Shown one piece after another: positions 10,253 through 19,500 of a stretch of DNA of 64,000 nucleotides. The DNA is taken from NCBI RefSeq assembly GCF_023078275.1, contig NC_062993.1, forward strand, positions 1,488,001 through 1,552,000, in the 5' to 3' direction. A model generated the notes under the pieces. It made no database searches and was not told where the DNA came from. It was given only the letters and a program-made list of their open reading frames with translations. The DNA comes from Leguminivora glycinivorella (lineage: Eukaryota > Arthropoda > Insecta > Lepidoptera > Tortricidae). A program made the position numbers and the translations under genes. Position 1 is the first letter of the stretch. The number at the start of each line of letters is the position of its first letter.

Positions 10253-10384
10253 GTCAACCTATTGGAACCCTAGGCCACTGTAGAACTATGTCATAGTGAC
10301 GTTATAAATCAGATTGTAAGAAGTCTCTTACTGCCTCTCATTTTGACATGGTTGTAGAGTGGCCTAGGGTTCCAATTGGTTGAC
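10253..10384. mobile_element. Hairpin MITE, gtcaacc...ggttgac family, copy 1
   Basis: gtcaacctattggaacccta at 10253 and its near-complement ending ggttgac at 10384 bound a 132-bp near-perfect palindrome. A second full copy is at 60564-60699 and a partial one near 54290. Confidence 0.7.
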
Positions 10385-10494
10385 TGTACATGCCTGTAAG
10401 ATGTGTCTGGTGGATACATCCGTCCATACATATGTGGCGAGACTCGAGAAATAAACACGGATTTTACCTCAGACAGATGCTCGGTAAACAAATC

Positions 10495-10560
10495 TGTGTT
10501 TATTCGTTCGACGCCTGTTCACCCTTGATGTGAAAGTTGCAAGGTTATATGAGGTTGCTC
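10495..10560 (+). repeat. Dispersed repeat fragment, gcctgttcacccttgat family
   Basis: gacgcctgttcacccttgat and tgaaagttgcaaggtta match part of the repeat at 62990-63105. An open frame continues to 10715 without recognised motifs. Confidence 0.4.
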
Positions 10561-10964
10561 TAGACGCTAGCAAGATATTTCACTCCTTTATCGAACTTGT
10601 AACAGAACACGATCAAAACTTAATCAAATCATTTGATCCGAATTGGCCCTTTGTAATTTCATCCGAGAAATTCAACTTCCCCGATATTCTTCTAAAGATT
10701 CAACCGTCAATTTGATACAGATAAATGGGGAAAAACTTGGGCGTTCCGGGGCTCTGACAGTTTGTTAATTAGCGTGTTGACCTACTGGCCGGCGGCTACT
10801 GTGGCACAGTACTCGTGTTGAAGAGAGGTAGCTTAAATAATATTTCTAACGAAAATTCACGCTTGACCAAAATCGCCTTTTTCAAAATAGTTCTGGAGAT
10901 TACTTTCTCATTCATTTTCATACAAGGTTTTATATAAATAACAATTTTTGGATTTGGATATAAG
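10561..10964. other. No recognised feature
   Basis: Nothing beyond the anonymous open frame ending at 10715. Confidence 0.3.
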
Positions 10965-11080
10965 GGTAACTAGGCCTTATTGGAATTAGTCCGGTTTCCT
11001 CACGATGTTTTCCTTCACCGAAAAGCGACTGGCAAATATCAAATGACATTTCGCACATGTGTTCCGGAAAACTCATTGAT
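10965..11080 (-). mobile_element. tRNA-derived SINE fragment (catcatcat-tailed family)
   Basis: gggtaactaggccttattgg, ccggtttcctcacgatgttt and ccgaaaagcgactggcaaat match the central part of the SINE at 5933-6090. Both ends are missing. Confidence 0.65.
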
Positions 11081-11424
11081 AGTTATTATGGATATTCTAT
11101 TATTACAATTTACAATAAGGTAAAAAAGTCCTAAATTATCTACTGCTAAAACTGCGCCCACTGTGATTCAACCAACATTCGCAAGGAAGACTTTTGAGTA
11201 CTAATTGTTCAGTAAATAATTTCAGCGCAAACCGTGGATAATTGGATAATTGCAGCCAGACTGTTACTTGTGCAAACACCCCACAATGCAGCGCCGTGTT
11301 AACTTGGTTCTGGTTAACCAGCTATTATAGCAGTTCGGTTAACAAAATAATTAACTGTTCCTTGTCTCTTATATTTACCTTTAAGTAGCTATAGAATTCA
11401 TTTATAATATTGTCACTTTTGACG

Positions 11425-11595
11425 GCCGCGGTAAGGCTAAGAAGCGCTGGCTGGACGTTGTGACAGCGGACATGGAAGAGAACAATCTCTCAGCTCAGGG
11501 TGCCGAAGACCGGGCAAAGTGGAGAAGACTGAGCAGGAAAGCGGACCCTTGCGCTAGGCCGGGAAAACGCTAGGTTGAAGAAGAAGAAGAATATT
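11425..11595 (+). pseudogene. C-terminal tail of another RTE-like LINE with (GAA)n tail
   Basis: The frame reads GRGKAKKRWLDVVTADMEEN, then EDRAKWRRLSRKADP, and stops at TAG (11572-11574). A (gaa)n tract (11576-11592) follows. RGxxKKRWxDxVxxDM ... DRxxWRxxxRxADP is a second C-terminal tail type of insect LINEs. It is 5'-truncated and non-functional. Confidence 0.65.
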
Positions 11596-11682
11596 GATAC
11601 CTTTAATTACATTCTTTCCTTACAATTTCATTCAAATAAAGTGGCGTAAACAATTCTTTGAGCAATTTCGACTGGCGGGTAA

Positions 11683-12467
11683 TTTCAACTGAGCCCGGGT
11701 GTGCATCAATCTACAAAAATATCATTTGATATTACCAAAGCGACCCCCGAATCTCGGGCCATACTAGCGCAAATCAATGAAAAACTTGAAGTAATTTTTA
11801 ATTTAGAAGAAAAAATAGACAGCTTGACTAAGAGCGTGGAGTTTTACTCTGAGCAATATCAGTTAATGACAGAGTTCAAGAAAAATGCCGAAAACAGGAT
11901 AACAGCGCTAGAGAGGAAAAATGTACACTTGCAAAACATGAACGAGTCACTTGAGGAGCGTATAACACAGAGATGAAGGAAGTTGAAGAAGAGATTGAGT
12001 TGGCAGGAGTAGAGGAGGTTACTAACGAGCAGACAAGTACCATAGTCTTAAAAATTGCTGAGAAAATGAACCTGGATTGTAACGGTATCGAATCAGTAAG
12101 TAGGGTAGGGCGACAGAAGCAAGGCGAGACGCGCCCAAGGCCGATTGTTATCAAGCTGCGCTCTAAAGCCCACCGTGCCGCCTGGCTCAAACAGAAGAAA
12201 ACAAGTCTGTGTAATAAGGACATATTTGACAATAATAACGGTAACCGTATATATATCAATGAGAACCTCACAAAACAATTAAGAAAACTATTTTGGAATA
12301 CAAAAACCTCTCTTAAAGGAAATTACAAATATGTATGGGTACAAGACCTGAAAATCCTAGTTAAAAAAACCGATTCTTCCAGGATATATAACATAAAATC
12401 CGACGCCGATATCGCGAAACACCTGGGTACAGACAACGAACCGGTAGCGGTACCTGCAACTCAATAG
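11683..12467 (+). pseudogene. ORF1 of a CR1/jockey-like LINE (coiled coil plus FP25K-like domain), frameshifted
   Basis: The first frame (to 11976) is heptad-rich, for example EEKIDSLTKSVEFYSEQYQ, and has no early ATG. At about 11972 coding shifts by one to the frame ending at 12467. That part carries ELAGVEE, RVGRQKQGETRPRPIVIKLR, AAWLKQKK, RIYINENLT and YKYVWVQDLKILVKK. This succession is the LINE ORF1 module related to the baculovirus FP25K family, thought to bind RNA. The ATG at 11973 overlaps the first stop only by chance; I read the break as a frameshift in one original ORF1. ORF2 follows at 12513. The missing ATG may mean the 5' end is truncated. Confidence 0.7.
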
Positions 12468-12512
12468 CGGTTACGCTAGGGTGTATACACACTACGTGAT
12501 TTACTTAAATAG

Positions 12513-12758
12513 CGCATCATAGGAGACATACTTGAAGAAATCAGCGATCATTTTGAGTTTACTAGGTTTGAGAGTATAGACAAATGGAGAAATTATATAA
12601 AGAAACATGGGCAAGACTTACAAATAATTCATTTGAACATCAGATCGCTACGCAAAAATTTTAATGAGCTAACATGTTTTCTTAAAAAAACAGAACAAAC
12701 AATTGACGTTATAATATTAAGTGAAATTAACGTAAAAAAAGATGATTTACCTATTTAC
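12513..12758 (+). pseudogene. ORF2 N-terminus (APE endonuclease start) of the same plus-strand LINE, cut off
   Basis: After an in-frame TAG at 12510-12512 the frame reads IIGDILEEISDHFEF, then IIHLNIRSLRKNFNELTCFL and IDVIILSEINVK, the opening of an apurinic-type endonuclease (catalytic N in LNIRS, E in LSEI). The similarity stops at about 12758, where a (TA)n tract begins that belongs to a minus-strand LINE. The matching reverse transcriptase half probably lies at 41439-43080; the part between (rest of the endonuclease and the start of RT) is not found. Confidence 0.65.
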
Positions 12759-12820
12759 TTTATATATATATATATATATATAGTCCTCCACATCGATTTC
12801 GATGACGGCGACCTGAGCAA

Positions 12821-15775
12821 TCAAAGTTGTTTTCTCATATGAGCTCTTATATGGCTGGCCAGGCCAAATTTACTTTTAAAGACTCGGTCACAATTTAGGC
12901 AGTATAATTGACCGGTCGTGTTGTATGTATACACATAGGAGGGCTTAGGTCTTTCCTTGCGTAATTGGCGTTGTAAGTCTAACGTCGCGAGGCGGTTTTC
13001 CTCAAACGACTTAACGGATTCAAAGATGGTAGATCGCCAAGATGACCGGTTAGCAGCGAGTTCCTCCCAACGTGTAGGATCAATAGCACACGCATTCAGG
13101 TGACGCTTCAGCACGTCCTTATAACGAAGATGCTGACCGCCGTGCTTCCGCTTACCTTCTGCTAATTCTGAGTAGAATATAGCTTTAGGTAAGCGGCGAT
13201 CATTCATTCGGAGGACATGCCCACACCACCTGAGTTGACGCTGCATCAGTAGCGCTTCCATTCCAAACATCCCGGAACGACGTAGAACCTCAGTATTCGG
13301 AATCCGGTCCTGCCACTTAATCCTCAGTATGGATCTTAGACATCTTAGGTGGTACGTGTCTAGTTTTTTAATATCAGACTTGTACAGGCACCATGTTTCT
13401 GCGCCATACAGAAGTACTGGGATTATGAGGGCCTTATACACATTTATTTTTGTCTCAAGCTTGATGTCGTGGGACCTCCAGACACGATCACTGAGACGAC
13501 CGAAGTTAGCAGCGGCGCTAGCAATGCGTGATGTTATTTCTGAGGCCAAGGTGTTGTCACGTCTTAAAGTGCTTCCAAGATATTTAAAATGACAAACTTC
13601 ATCTAGCGGTTTACCTCCTAGTTTCAGCGGTGTTGAGTCAGATTGAACTCCTCGGGGAGGTTGCTTGAGGAGTTGTGTCTTGGAAGCACTTATTACTAGA
13701 CCGAATTGTTGACAAGAGCGGTCTAATGCGGCGATATAGGCTTGAAGTTGCGCCATATTGTCAGACATAAGACATACGTCATCAGCGTAAAGTATTTCCA
13801 ATACGGAAATTCTTTTAACTTTAGACTTTGCCCTGAATCTTGATATGTCAAAGATACCTTTATCTGTTCGCACATTTAATTGTATGTGGTTACCACAACT
13901 GTTAAGAGCGTCTCTCATCACCACTGAGAAATATATGGCAAAGAGTGTGGGTGCCATGACACATCCTTGTTTCACGCCACTTGTTATCTGGATCTCCTCA
14001 GAGAGTTCGTTTTCATGTCGAACCTTAGCTTTCATACCTATGTGGAATTGGCGAATGAGGTTTACAAACTTCTTTGGGTATCCAGATTTTTGAAGTACAA
14101 GCCATAAGGCTTCGCGTGGAACTCTATCAAAAGCCTTTTCCAAGTCTACAAAGCACATGTAGAGAGGCCGTTGGTGCTCGAGGCTTTTCTCTTGCAGTTG
14201 CCTGACAACAGCGATGGCGTCAATGGTGCCGCGGCTAGGACGGAATCCGCATTGACTTTCTGGAAGGTGTTGTTCAGCTAACTCACTTAAGCGGGTGTTT
14301 ATAATGTGGGCGAGGATTTTCCCTGCACAAGAGAGAAGCGATATTCCACGATAAGAGCTGCAATCGGAGACATCTCCTTTCCCTTTATACAGCTTACAAA
14401 TTACCGCATCTCTCCAGTCCTGAGGAACCTCCTCAGTATGCCACACTCTTAGGATAAGTTGGTATATTTTCTCGATTATGCCTTTCCCACTATATTTATA
14501 GACTTCTGCAGGAAGCTGGTCCAAACCAGGTGTCTTTAAGTTTTTGAGACGTTTCACAGCTGTTATGAACTCTTCGAAAGTTGGCGGCTCATCGAGCTCT
14601 TCGCAGACTGGTAGCTCATCAAGGGCGTCGATATAAGGCAGGTTAGCACTGAGCGCGTCGGGATTAAGAACATAGTTAAAATGCTCTGCCCATCGCTTTA
14701 ATACAGCATCTCTATCGGTAACTCGGTACTGCCTGTCCTTAGAGTACATTGGAGCGATCTTTCGGGCACGTGGGCCAAAGGTGGCCTGTATTCCCTCAAA
14801 GAACTTACCAGTCTGATGTGTGTCGGCATAGTATTGCAGTTCAGCAGCTTTTTCCTTCCACCACTTGTCTTTAAGTTCACGAACTTTAGATCTGAAATTG
14901 CAATGGACCTCTCTTCCATCAGGGGTGCCCGCAGATTTTGAATTTAGTTCATGCCTGTGTCGTTCAACTAGGACTCGAATACTATTGTCCGATGCATCAA
15001 ACCAGTCTTGATCCTTCTTTCCTGGTTTCCCAATAGTATCCAGAGCACACGCATGAAGGTTTTTTGCAAGTGATCGCCACTCTTCATCTGTTGTCAAAAA
15101 CTCAGTCAGCGGAACACTCGCAACAAACGCTGAGTCCAATGCACTACCCAACTGCGGTGATGTAATAAGTCTGGAAAAAGCCACCTTGGACGGGGTTTTG
15201 TGAGGGGCACGACGTGGAGCTTTAAGCTTTAATTGGATCTTCGTTCTGATGAGACGATGGTCAGTCCAACCCATCGCCCCACGCATCGCTCTCGTTACGA
15301 GAACGTCACGCAGGTCTTTACGGCGGACGATGACGTAGTCTAGAAGATGCCAACGCTTAGATCTTGGGTGCATCCATGAAGTTTTATATTTATCGGCAAG
15401 ACGAAAGAAGGTGTTGGTGATAGCAAGATCTAATTCAGCACATAACGAGAGAAGCTGTGACCCGTTGTCGTTACATCTTCCATGTTTGCCAAGAACGCCG
15501 TTCCAGTGCTCGTAATCGGTGCCTACACGAGCATTGAAATCTCCCAACAAAATGATTTTATCGTGCTTCGGAATGCCTTCAAGAGTTCTGTGAAGTAGTT
15601 GGTAAAATGCCTCCTTATCCTCCTCAGGTGAAGGTAGCGTTGGGGCGTAGGCACTTATCAGATGGGCGTATTTATTATTTGAGATTTGTAGGCGCAGAGT
15701 CATGAGGCGGTCATTGACACCCTTAGGCAAGTCACTCAGGTCTCTGACCAAACTATTGCGTATAGCAAAGCCCAC
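12821..15775 (-). CDS. LINE endonuclease/reverse transcriptase, 984 codons, C2H2 zinc finger at the end
   Basis: This protein would nick target DNA and copy the element RNA into it. Visible parts, counted from the ATG at 15775: the C-terminal half of the APE endonuclease (ILLGDFNARVG near residue 80, LLDYVIVRRK, then WTDHRLI near 165) and the RT domain (SSYRGISLLS, CGFRPSRGTID). RT motif A is FVDLEKAFDRV near 543, then GVKQGCVMAPTLF, and the catalytic ILYADDVCLMS near 663. After that come the RWxGHxxRM and RYKDVLKRHL thumb/tail motifs and a finger CLNCDRVFKSKFG...HIRAHM near 960. The ATG used is only the first after a frameshift; the true frame continues up to about 15814 and formerly further. 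Without the N-terminal endonuclease half the protein is not expected to work. Clade not assigned. Confidence 0.85.
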   Translation of the reverse strand: MGFAIRNSLVRDLSDLPKGVNDRLMTLRLQISNNKYAHLISAYAPTLPSPEEDKEAFYQLLHRTLEGIPKHDKIILLGDFNARVGTDYEHWNGVLGKHGRCNDNGSQLLSLCAELDLAITNTFFRLADKYKTSWMHPRSKRWHLLDYVIVRRKDLRDVLVTRAMRGAMGWTDHRLIRTKIQLKLKAPRRAPHKTPSKVAFSRLITSPQLGSALDSAFVASVPLTEFLTTDEEWRSLAKNLHACALDTIGKPGKKDQDWFDASDNSIRVLVERHRHELNSKSAGTPDGREVHCNFRSKVRELKDKWWKEKAAELQYYADTHQTGKFFEGIQATFGPRARKIAPMYSKDRQYRVTDRDAVLKRWAEHFNYVLNPDALSANLPYIDALDELPVCEELDEPPTFEEFITAVKRLKNLKTPGLDQLPAEVYKYSGKGIIEKIYQLILRVWHTEEVPQDWRDAVICKLYKGKGDVSDCSSYRGISLLSCAGKILAHIINTRLSELAEQHLPESQCGFRPSRGTIDAIAVVRQLQEKSLEHQRPLYMCFVDLEKAFDRVPREALWLVLQKSGYPKKFVNLIRQFHIGMKAKVRHENELSEEIQITSGVKQGCVMAPTLFAIYFSVVMRDALNSCGNHIQLNVRTDKGIFDISRFRAKSKVKRISVLEILYADDVCLMSDNMAQLQAYIAALDRSCQQFGLVISASKTQLLKQPPRGVQSDSTPLKLGGKPLDEVCHFKYLGSTLRRDNTLASEITSRIASAAANFGRLSDRVWRSHDIKLETKINVYKALIIPVLLYGAETWCLYKSDIKKLDTYHLRCLRSILRIKWQDRIPNTEVLRRSGMFGMEALLMQRQLRWCGHVLRMNDRRLPKAIFYSELAEGKRKHGGQHLRYKDVLKRHLNACAIDPTRWEELAANRSSWRSTIFESVKSFEENRLATLDLQRQLRKERPKPSYVYTYNTTGQLYCLNCDRVFKSKFGLASHIRAHMRKQL

Positions 15776-15963
15776 GCCATTACCCGCCCTCTCACCGGCA
15801 GGACGTCCACTCCAGTTAAGTAATATGTGTACCCGCCAAGTTGCTCACACAGCTCTCCGCAATCGCTCAGGTGAGTTTCGCTAATGGCAGCAATATCTAT
15901 TTTATATCTGGCCAGCTCTCTCGCTATCAAAGCAGTTTTTCTTTCTGGACACAAGTTGCAGTC
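15776..15963 (-). pseudogene. N-terminal endonuclease segment of the minus-strand LINE, with 5-base frameshift
   Basis: Reading from 15963 down gives CNLCPERKTALIARELARYK, IDIAAISETHLSD (catalytic E in SETH) and LGGYTYY. At 15815-15819 five extra bases (gttaa on the plus strand) shift the frame. Without them the reading would run on as WSGRPAGERAGNGVGFAIR into the 984-codon frame. The upstream end is the insertion site of the BEL element. Confidence 0.8.
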
Positions 15964-16173
15964 TGTTAAATGTAATATTATACTTATTATACTTTCAAAT
16001 GTCCCACTAGATGTCGCTGATAAACTGTCATATAAAAGCTGCCTCACGCTATTAAGATTTTTCTGCAATACTATAAGTAGCTAGTTTGATTATGGAATAA
16101 ACGAGTTTTAAGTTGTCAAGAAAGTGTTTATTTACAAAAGGTAGGAAGTGCAGTGCAGTATAGTGAGTGAACA
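15964..16173 (+). repeat. 5' LTR of the BEL/Pao element
   Basis: Contains a TATA-like catataaaagc (16029-16039) and AATAAA (16096-16101), so promoter, transcript start and polyadenylation site can all be placed inside 210 bp. I see no difference from the 3' LTR. Confidence 0.95.
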
Positions 16174-16192
16174 TTGGTCCTTCGGAATCTGG
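16174..16192 (+). promoter_or_regulatory. Primer-binding site of the BEL/Pao element
   Basis: ttggtccttcggaatctgg follows the LTR directly. TTGGTCCTTCGG-type sites are usual for insect BEL elements. The priming tRNA is not identified. Confidence 0.65.
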
Positions 16193-16224
16193 ATAATCGT
16201 GAGTACAGTGACAGTGGAAATAAA

Positions 16225-16538
16225 AGTGAAGTGTCAAAAACTTAGTTAATTTTCGCGGTAACATAGACTCAGAATATTTCGCGTGAAAAAAGACTTAGTG
16301 CAATTTCGAGTGAATTTAGGACTTAGAAAAAATCCGTCGAAAAAACACTTAGTCAAAAAACCGTGAAAATTAAACACTTAGAAAAATTTGCTGAAATTTG
16401 GACTTAGTCGATTTTGTGAATTCTTGGACTTAGCGTAATTTCGGGTGAAAAATGACTTTGAAAAATTGTGTTCAAAATTAACTTAGAATAACTATAGACT
16501 TTGAATTCTGTCAAACACTTAGCAAATTTTAAACAACA
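16225..16538 (+). promoter_or_regulatory. BEL leader with about ten spaced ACTTAG repeats
   Basis: Between primer site and ATG the hexamer acttag recurs about ten times at roughly 25-35 base spacing (for example near 16240, 16292, 16319, 16347, 16374, 16402, 16427, 16478, 16515), with variants actttg and actcag between them. There is no upstream ATG-started long frame here. Such regularity could be an RNA packaging or protein-binding array. Function unknown. Confidence 0.6.
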
Positions 16539-19500
16539 ATGGCTAACATAGCATCACAAGAAGAACTGTTTAGTCAGGTTAAAAGGCTTTACACTAACCA
16601 CAAGAAAACTTCGTCAACGCGTTATTCACAGAGTTACTTGAAAATACGCATAGAGTCGCTTGAAGAGTATTGGAACCAATTCCTTACTGAACACCGAGAT
16701 TTCCTCAAGTCTTCAGAAGACGCCGAAGAGAAAAAGGAATTGAAAGCGCTCTATAACAATGTGGAAGATTTCTATATGGAGTTCAAGACTAGTTTGTTGG
16801 AACTGACGGAACCTGTCACAACCCAAGATAGTGCCTCACCTCAAGTGCCTCAGGCAGCTCAACCCCAAGTTGTCACGAAGAGTAAACTCCCGCCAATAAA
16901 CCTTCCTTCGTTTTCTGGTGATTACCAAGATTGGATGCACTTCAAGGATTTGTTTATGTCGATGGTACACAATGAGCCGGATCTGAGTGACGTACACAAG
17001 CATCATTACTTGAGGTCAAGCTTGAAGGGTGAAGCAGAACAAGTCGTCCGTCATTTCGAACTCACAGCTGCCAACTATGGGAAGGCTTGGAACGCCTTAG
17101 TTTGCCGCTACAACAACGATAGAGTGATAGCTAATACCGTACTGAATCGCCTGCTCAGTCAGAAGAAACTCACTAACGAATGCTCGAAAGGTCTCAAGGA
17201 TCTTCTTGATACTACAAACCAGTGTCTCAGTAGTCTAGCGAATTTGAAGATTGACACAACTACTTGGGATTCGATCATCGTGCATATTGTAGTATCCAAG
17301 TTAGATAGTGAAACTCACAAAGCTTGGGAGCAATCACTTGGGTCATCAACAGAGTTACCCACTTTTAACAAGCTCACATCATACTTAGAGGGACGATTCA
17401 GAGCAATGGAAATGGTACAAGCGACACAAAAGAAAGAGAAAAAAGAGATCACATTTCAACAATCAGCTACTGCACCTAAAGTAAAGAGTGTGAGATCTTT
17501 CACCACTGAAGTTGATACGGAATGCACTTATTGTAAGAAAAGTCACTACATCTGTCACTGCACTGAATTTGCACAACTAGACACAGACCAACGCAAAGAT
17601 TTTGTAAAGAACAACAACTTATGCTTCAATTGCCTTGTCAAAGGACATTCCATACGGAACTGTAGACAAGCCACAACGTGTAGAACCTGTAATCGCAAAC
17701 ACCATACGCTATTGCACCACCAGAGTTTAGCTGCGAATACAGTCACAATGGAGACACCCTCAGAACCTGATGACGCACAAACTAAGCAACTCACAAGTCT
17801 GAAGGTTTCACAAAAAGGCAAACAAGTGATACTAGCCACAACACAGATATATCTGAAGGATAGCAGTGGTTCTCTCGTACAACTCAGAGCCCTTATTGAC
17901 CAAGGCTCAGAAGGGACTTTCATTACCGAGTCTGCTGTGCAACTGCTGCGCCTGAAGAAGACTTTACAGCCAGCTAATATCACCGGTTTAGAGCACCAAT
18001 CTTCGCAGCCACGACACGTCGTTAACTTAGAGATTTACTCACCAATAGACACTCACTATATAATGCAAGTTAACGCTCACGTACTCTCGAAGATTAATGG
18101 ATGGCTACCCTCAAAGGAGTTTGACATCTCACAATGGCCTGCCCTCTCCCAATTGCAACTAGCGGATCCTCACATGCAATCACCGGGACCTATTGATGTT
18201 CTACTGGGCGCCGAGGTCTATGCATTTATTTTGCTAGACGGACTACACAAATACAACGATGACAAACTTATAGCACAAAACTCGAAACTCGGATGGTTTG
18301 TCTCTGGAGCATCAGAATCACGAAGTAATCTACCACCTCACAATATAGTAGCTCACCACGCACTCGTCGAGGTAGATCAACTCCTCCGCAAATTCTGGGA
18401 GACTGAAGAGTACAAGCCACATGAAAAACCGATGACACATCTTGAGACACAATGTGAAGAACACTATAAAGAAACTCACTCTAGACAAGAAGATGGTCGT
18501 TACGTCGTACGTTTACCGTTTAAAGATGATCATGAGAAGAACTTAGGCAACTCTCGACAAATCGCACTACAGAGACTGATGCACATGGAGAAGAGATTTG
18601 CAAACAAGCCTAAATTCCAAAAAGATTATGCCGACTTCATTGATCAGTATCAGAAGCTGAATCACTTAGAAGATGTAGACCCACAACATAAGCCAGCTCA
18701 CAAAGTCTACCATCTCCCACATCATGCTGTGATAAGAGAGTCCAGCACCACAACCAAGCTTCGCGTGGTCTTTGATGGAACAGCACAGCCCTCAGATGGC
18801 TCATCTCTAAACGACGAGTTGCTAATCGGACCACCACTACTGCAAGACTTGCGAGATCTCATTGTTCGTTGGCGTACTCACAAGATTTGTTTGCTTGCTG
18901 ATGTAAAGCAAATGTACCGCCAAATACTCGTCGCTAAAGAAGATGTAGACTATCAGCGCATACTGTGGCGTGCATCCCCACAAGATGAAATTGTCGAGAA
19001 GCGTTTGTTGACTGTGACGTACGGTACATCATGTGCTCCGTTCCTCGCTATTCGCACACTGAAACAGCTTGCACAAGATGAAAAAGAGGAATTCCCAGAC
19101 TTAGTTGAAGTCATAAGCAACGACTTTTATATGGATGACTTACTCACTGGTGCGAATGACGTGGAACAAGCGACTAAGTTACAGAGTCGTATCACACAAG
19201 CTATGGCTAAAGGTAAATTTGAAATGCACAAATGGGCATCCAACAGTCCTGACGTCTTGAAGAATATACCAAACTCAGAAAAAACGAGTCAACCAAGTAT
19301 CGAGATCAAGCTTGATGATACCATCAAAGCTTTGGGTATCAAATGGAACTCACATCGAGATGTTTTCGAACTTAAGATAGATATTCCAGAACCCACAGAA
19401 CGCTTTACCAAAACGTCAGTACTGTCGGACATTGCTAAATCATATGACCCTTTAGGTTTCTTAGGGCCTGTGATTATCACTGCAAAAATGTTTTTGCAAA

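Noticed and set aside
11973..12467. An independent gene starting at the ATG at 11973
   Set aside because: It continues the coiled-coil ORF1 of the LINE after a one-base shift; the ATG overlap with the previous stop is coincidental.
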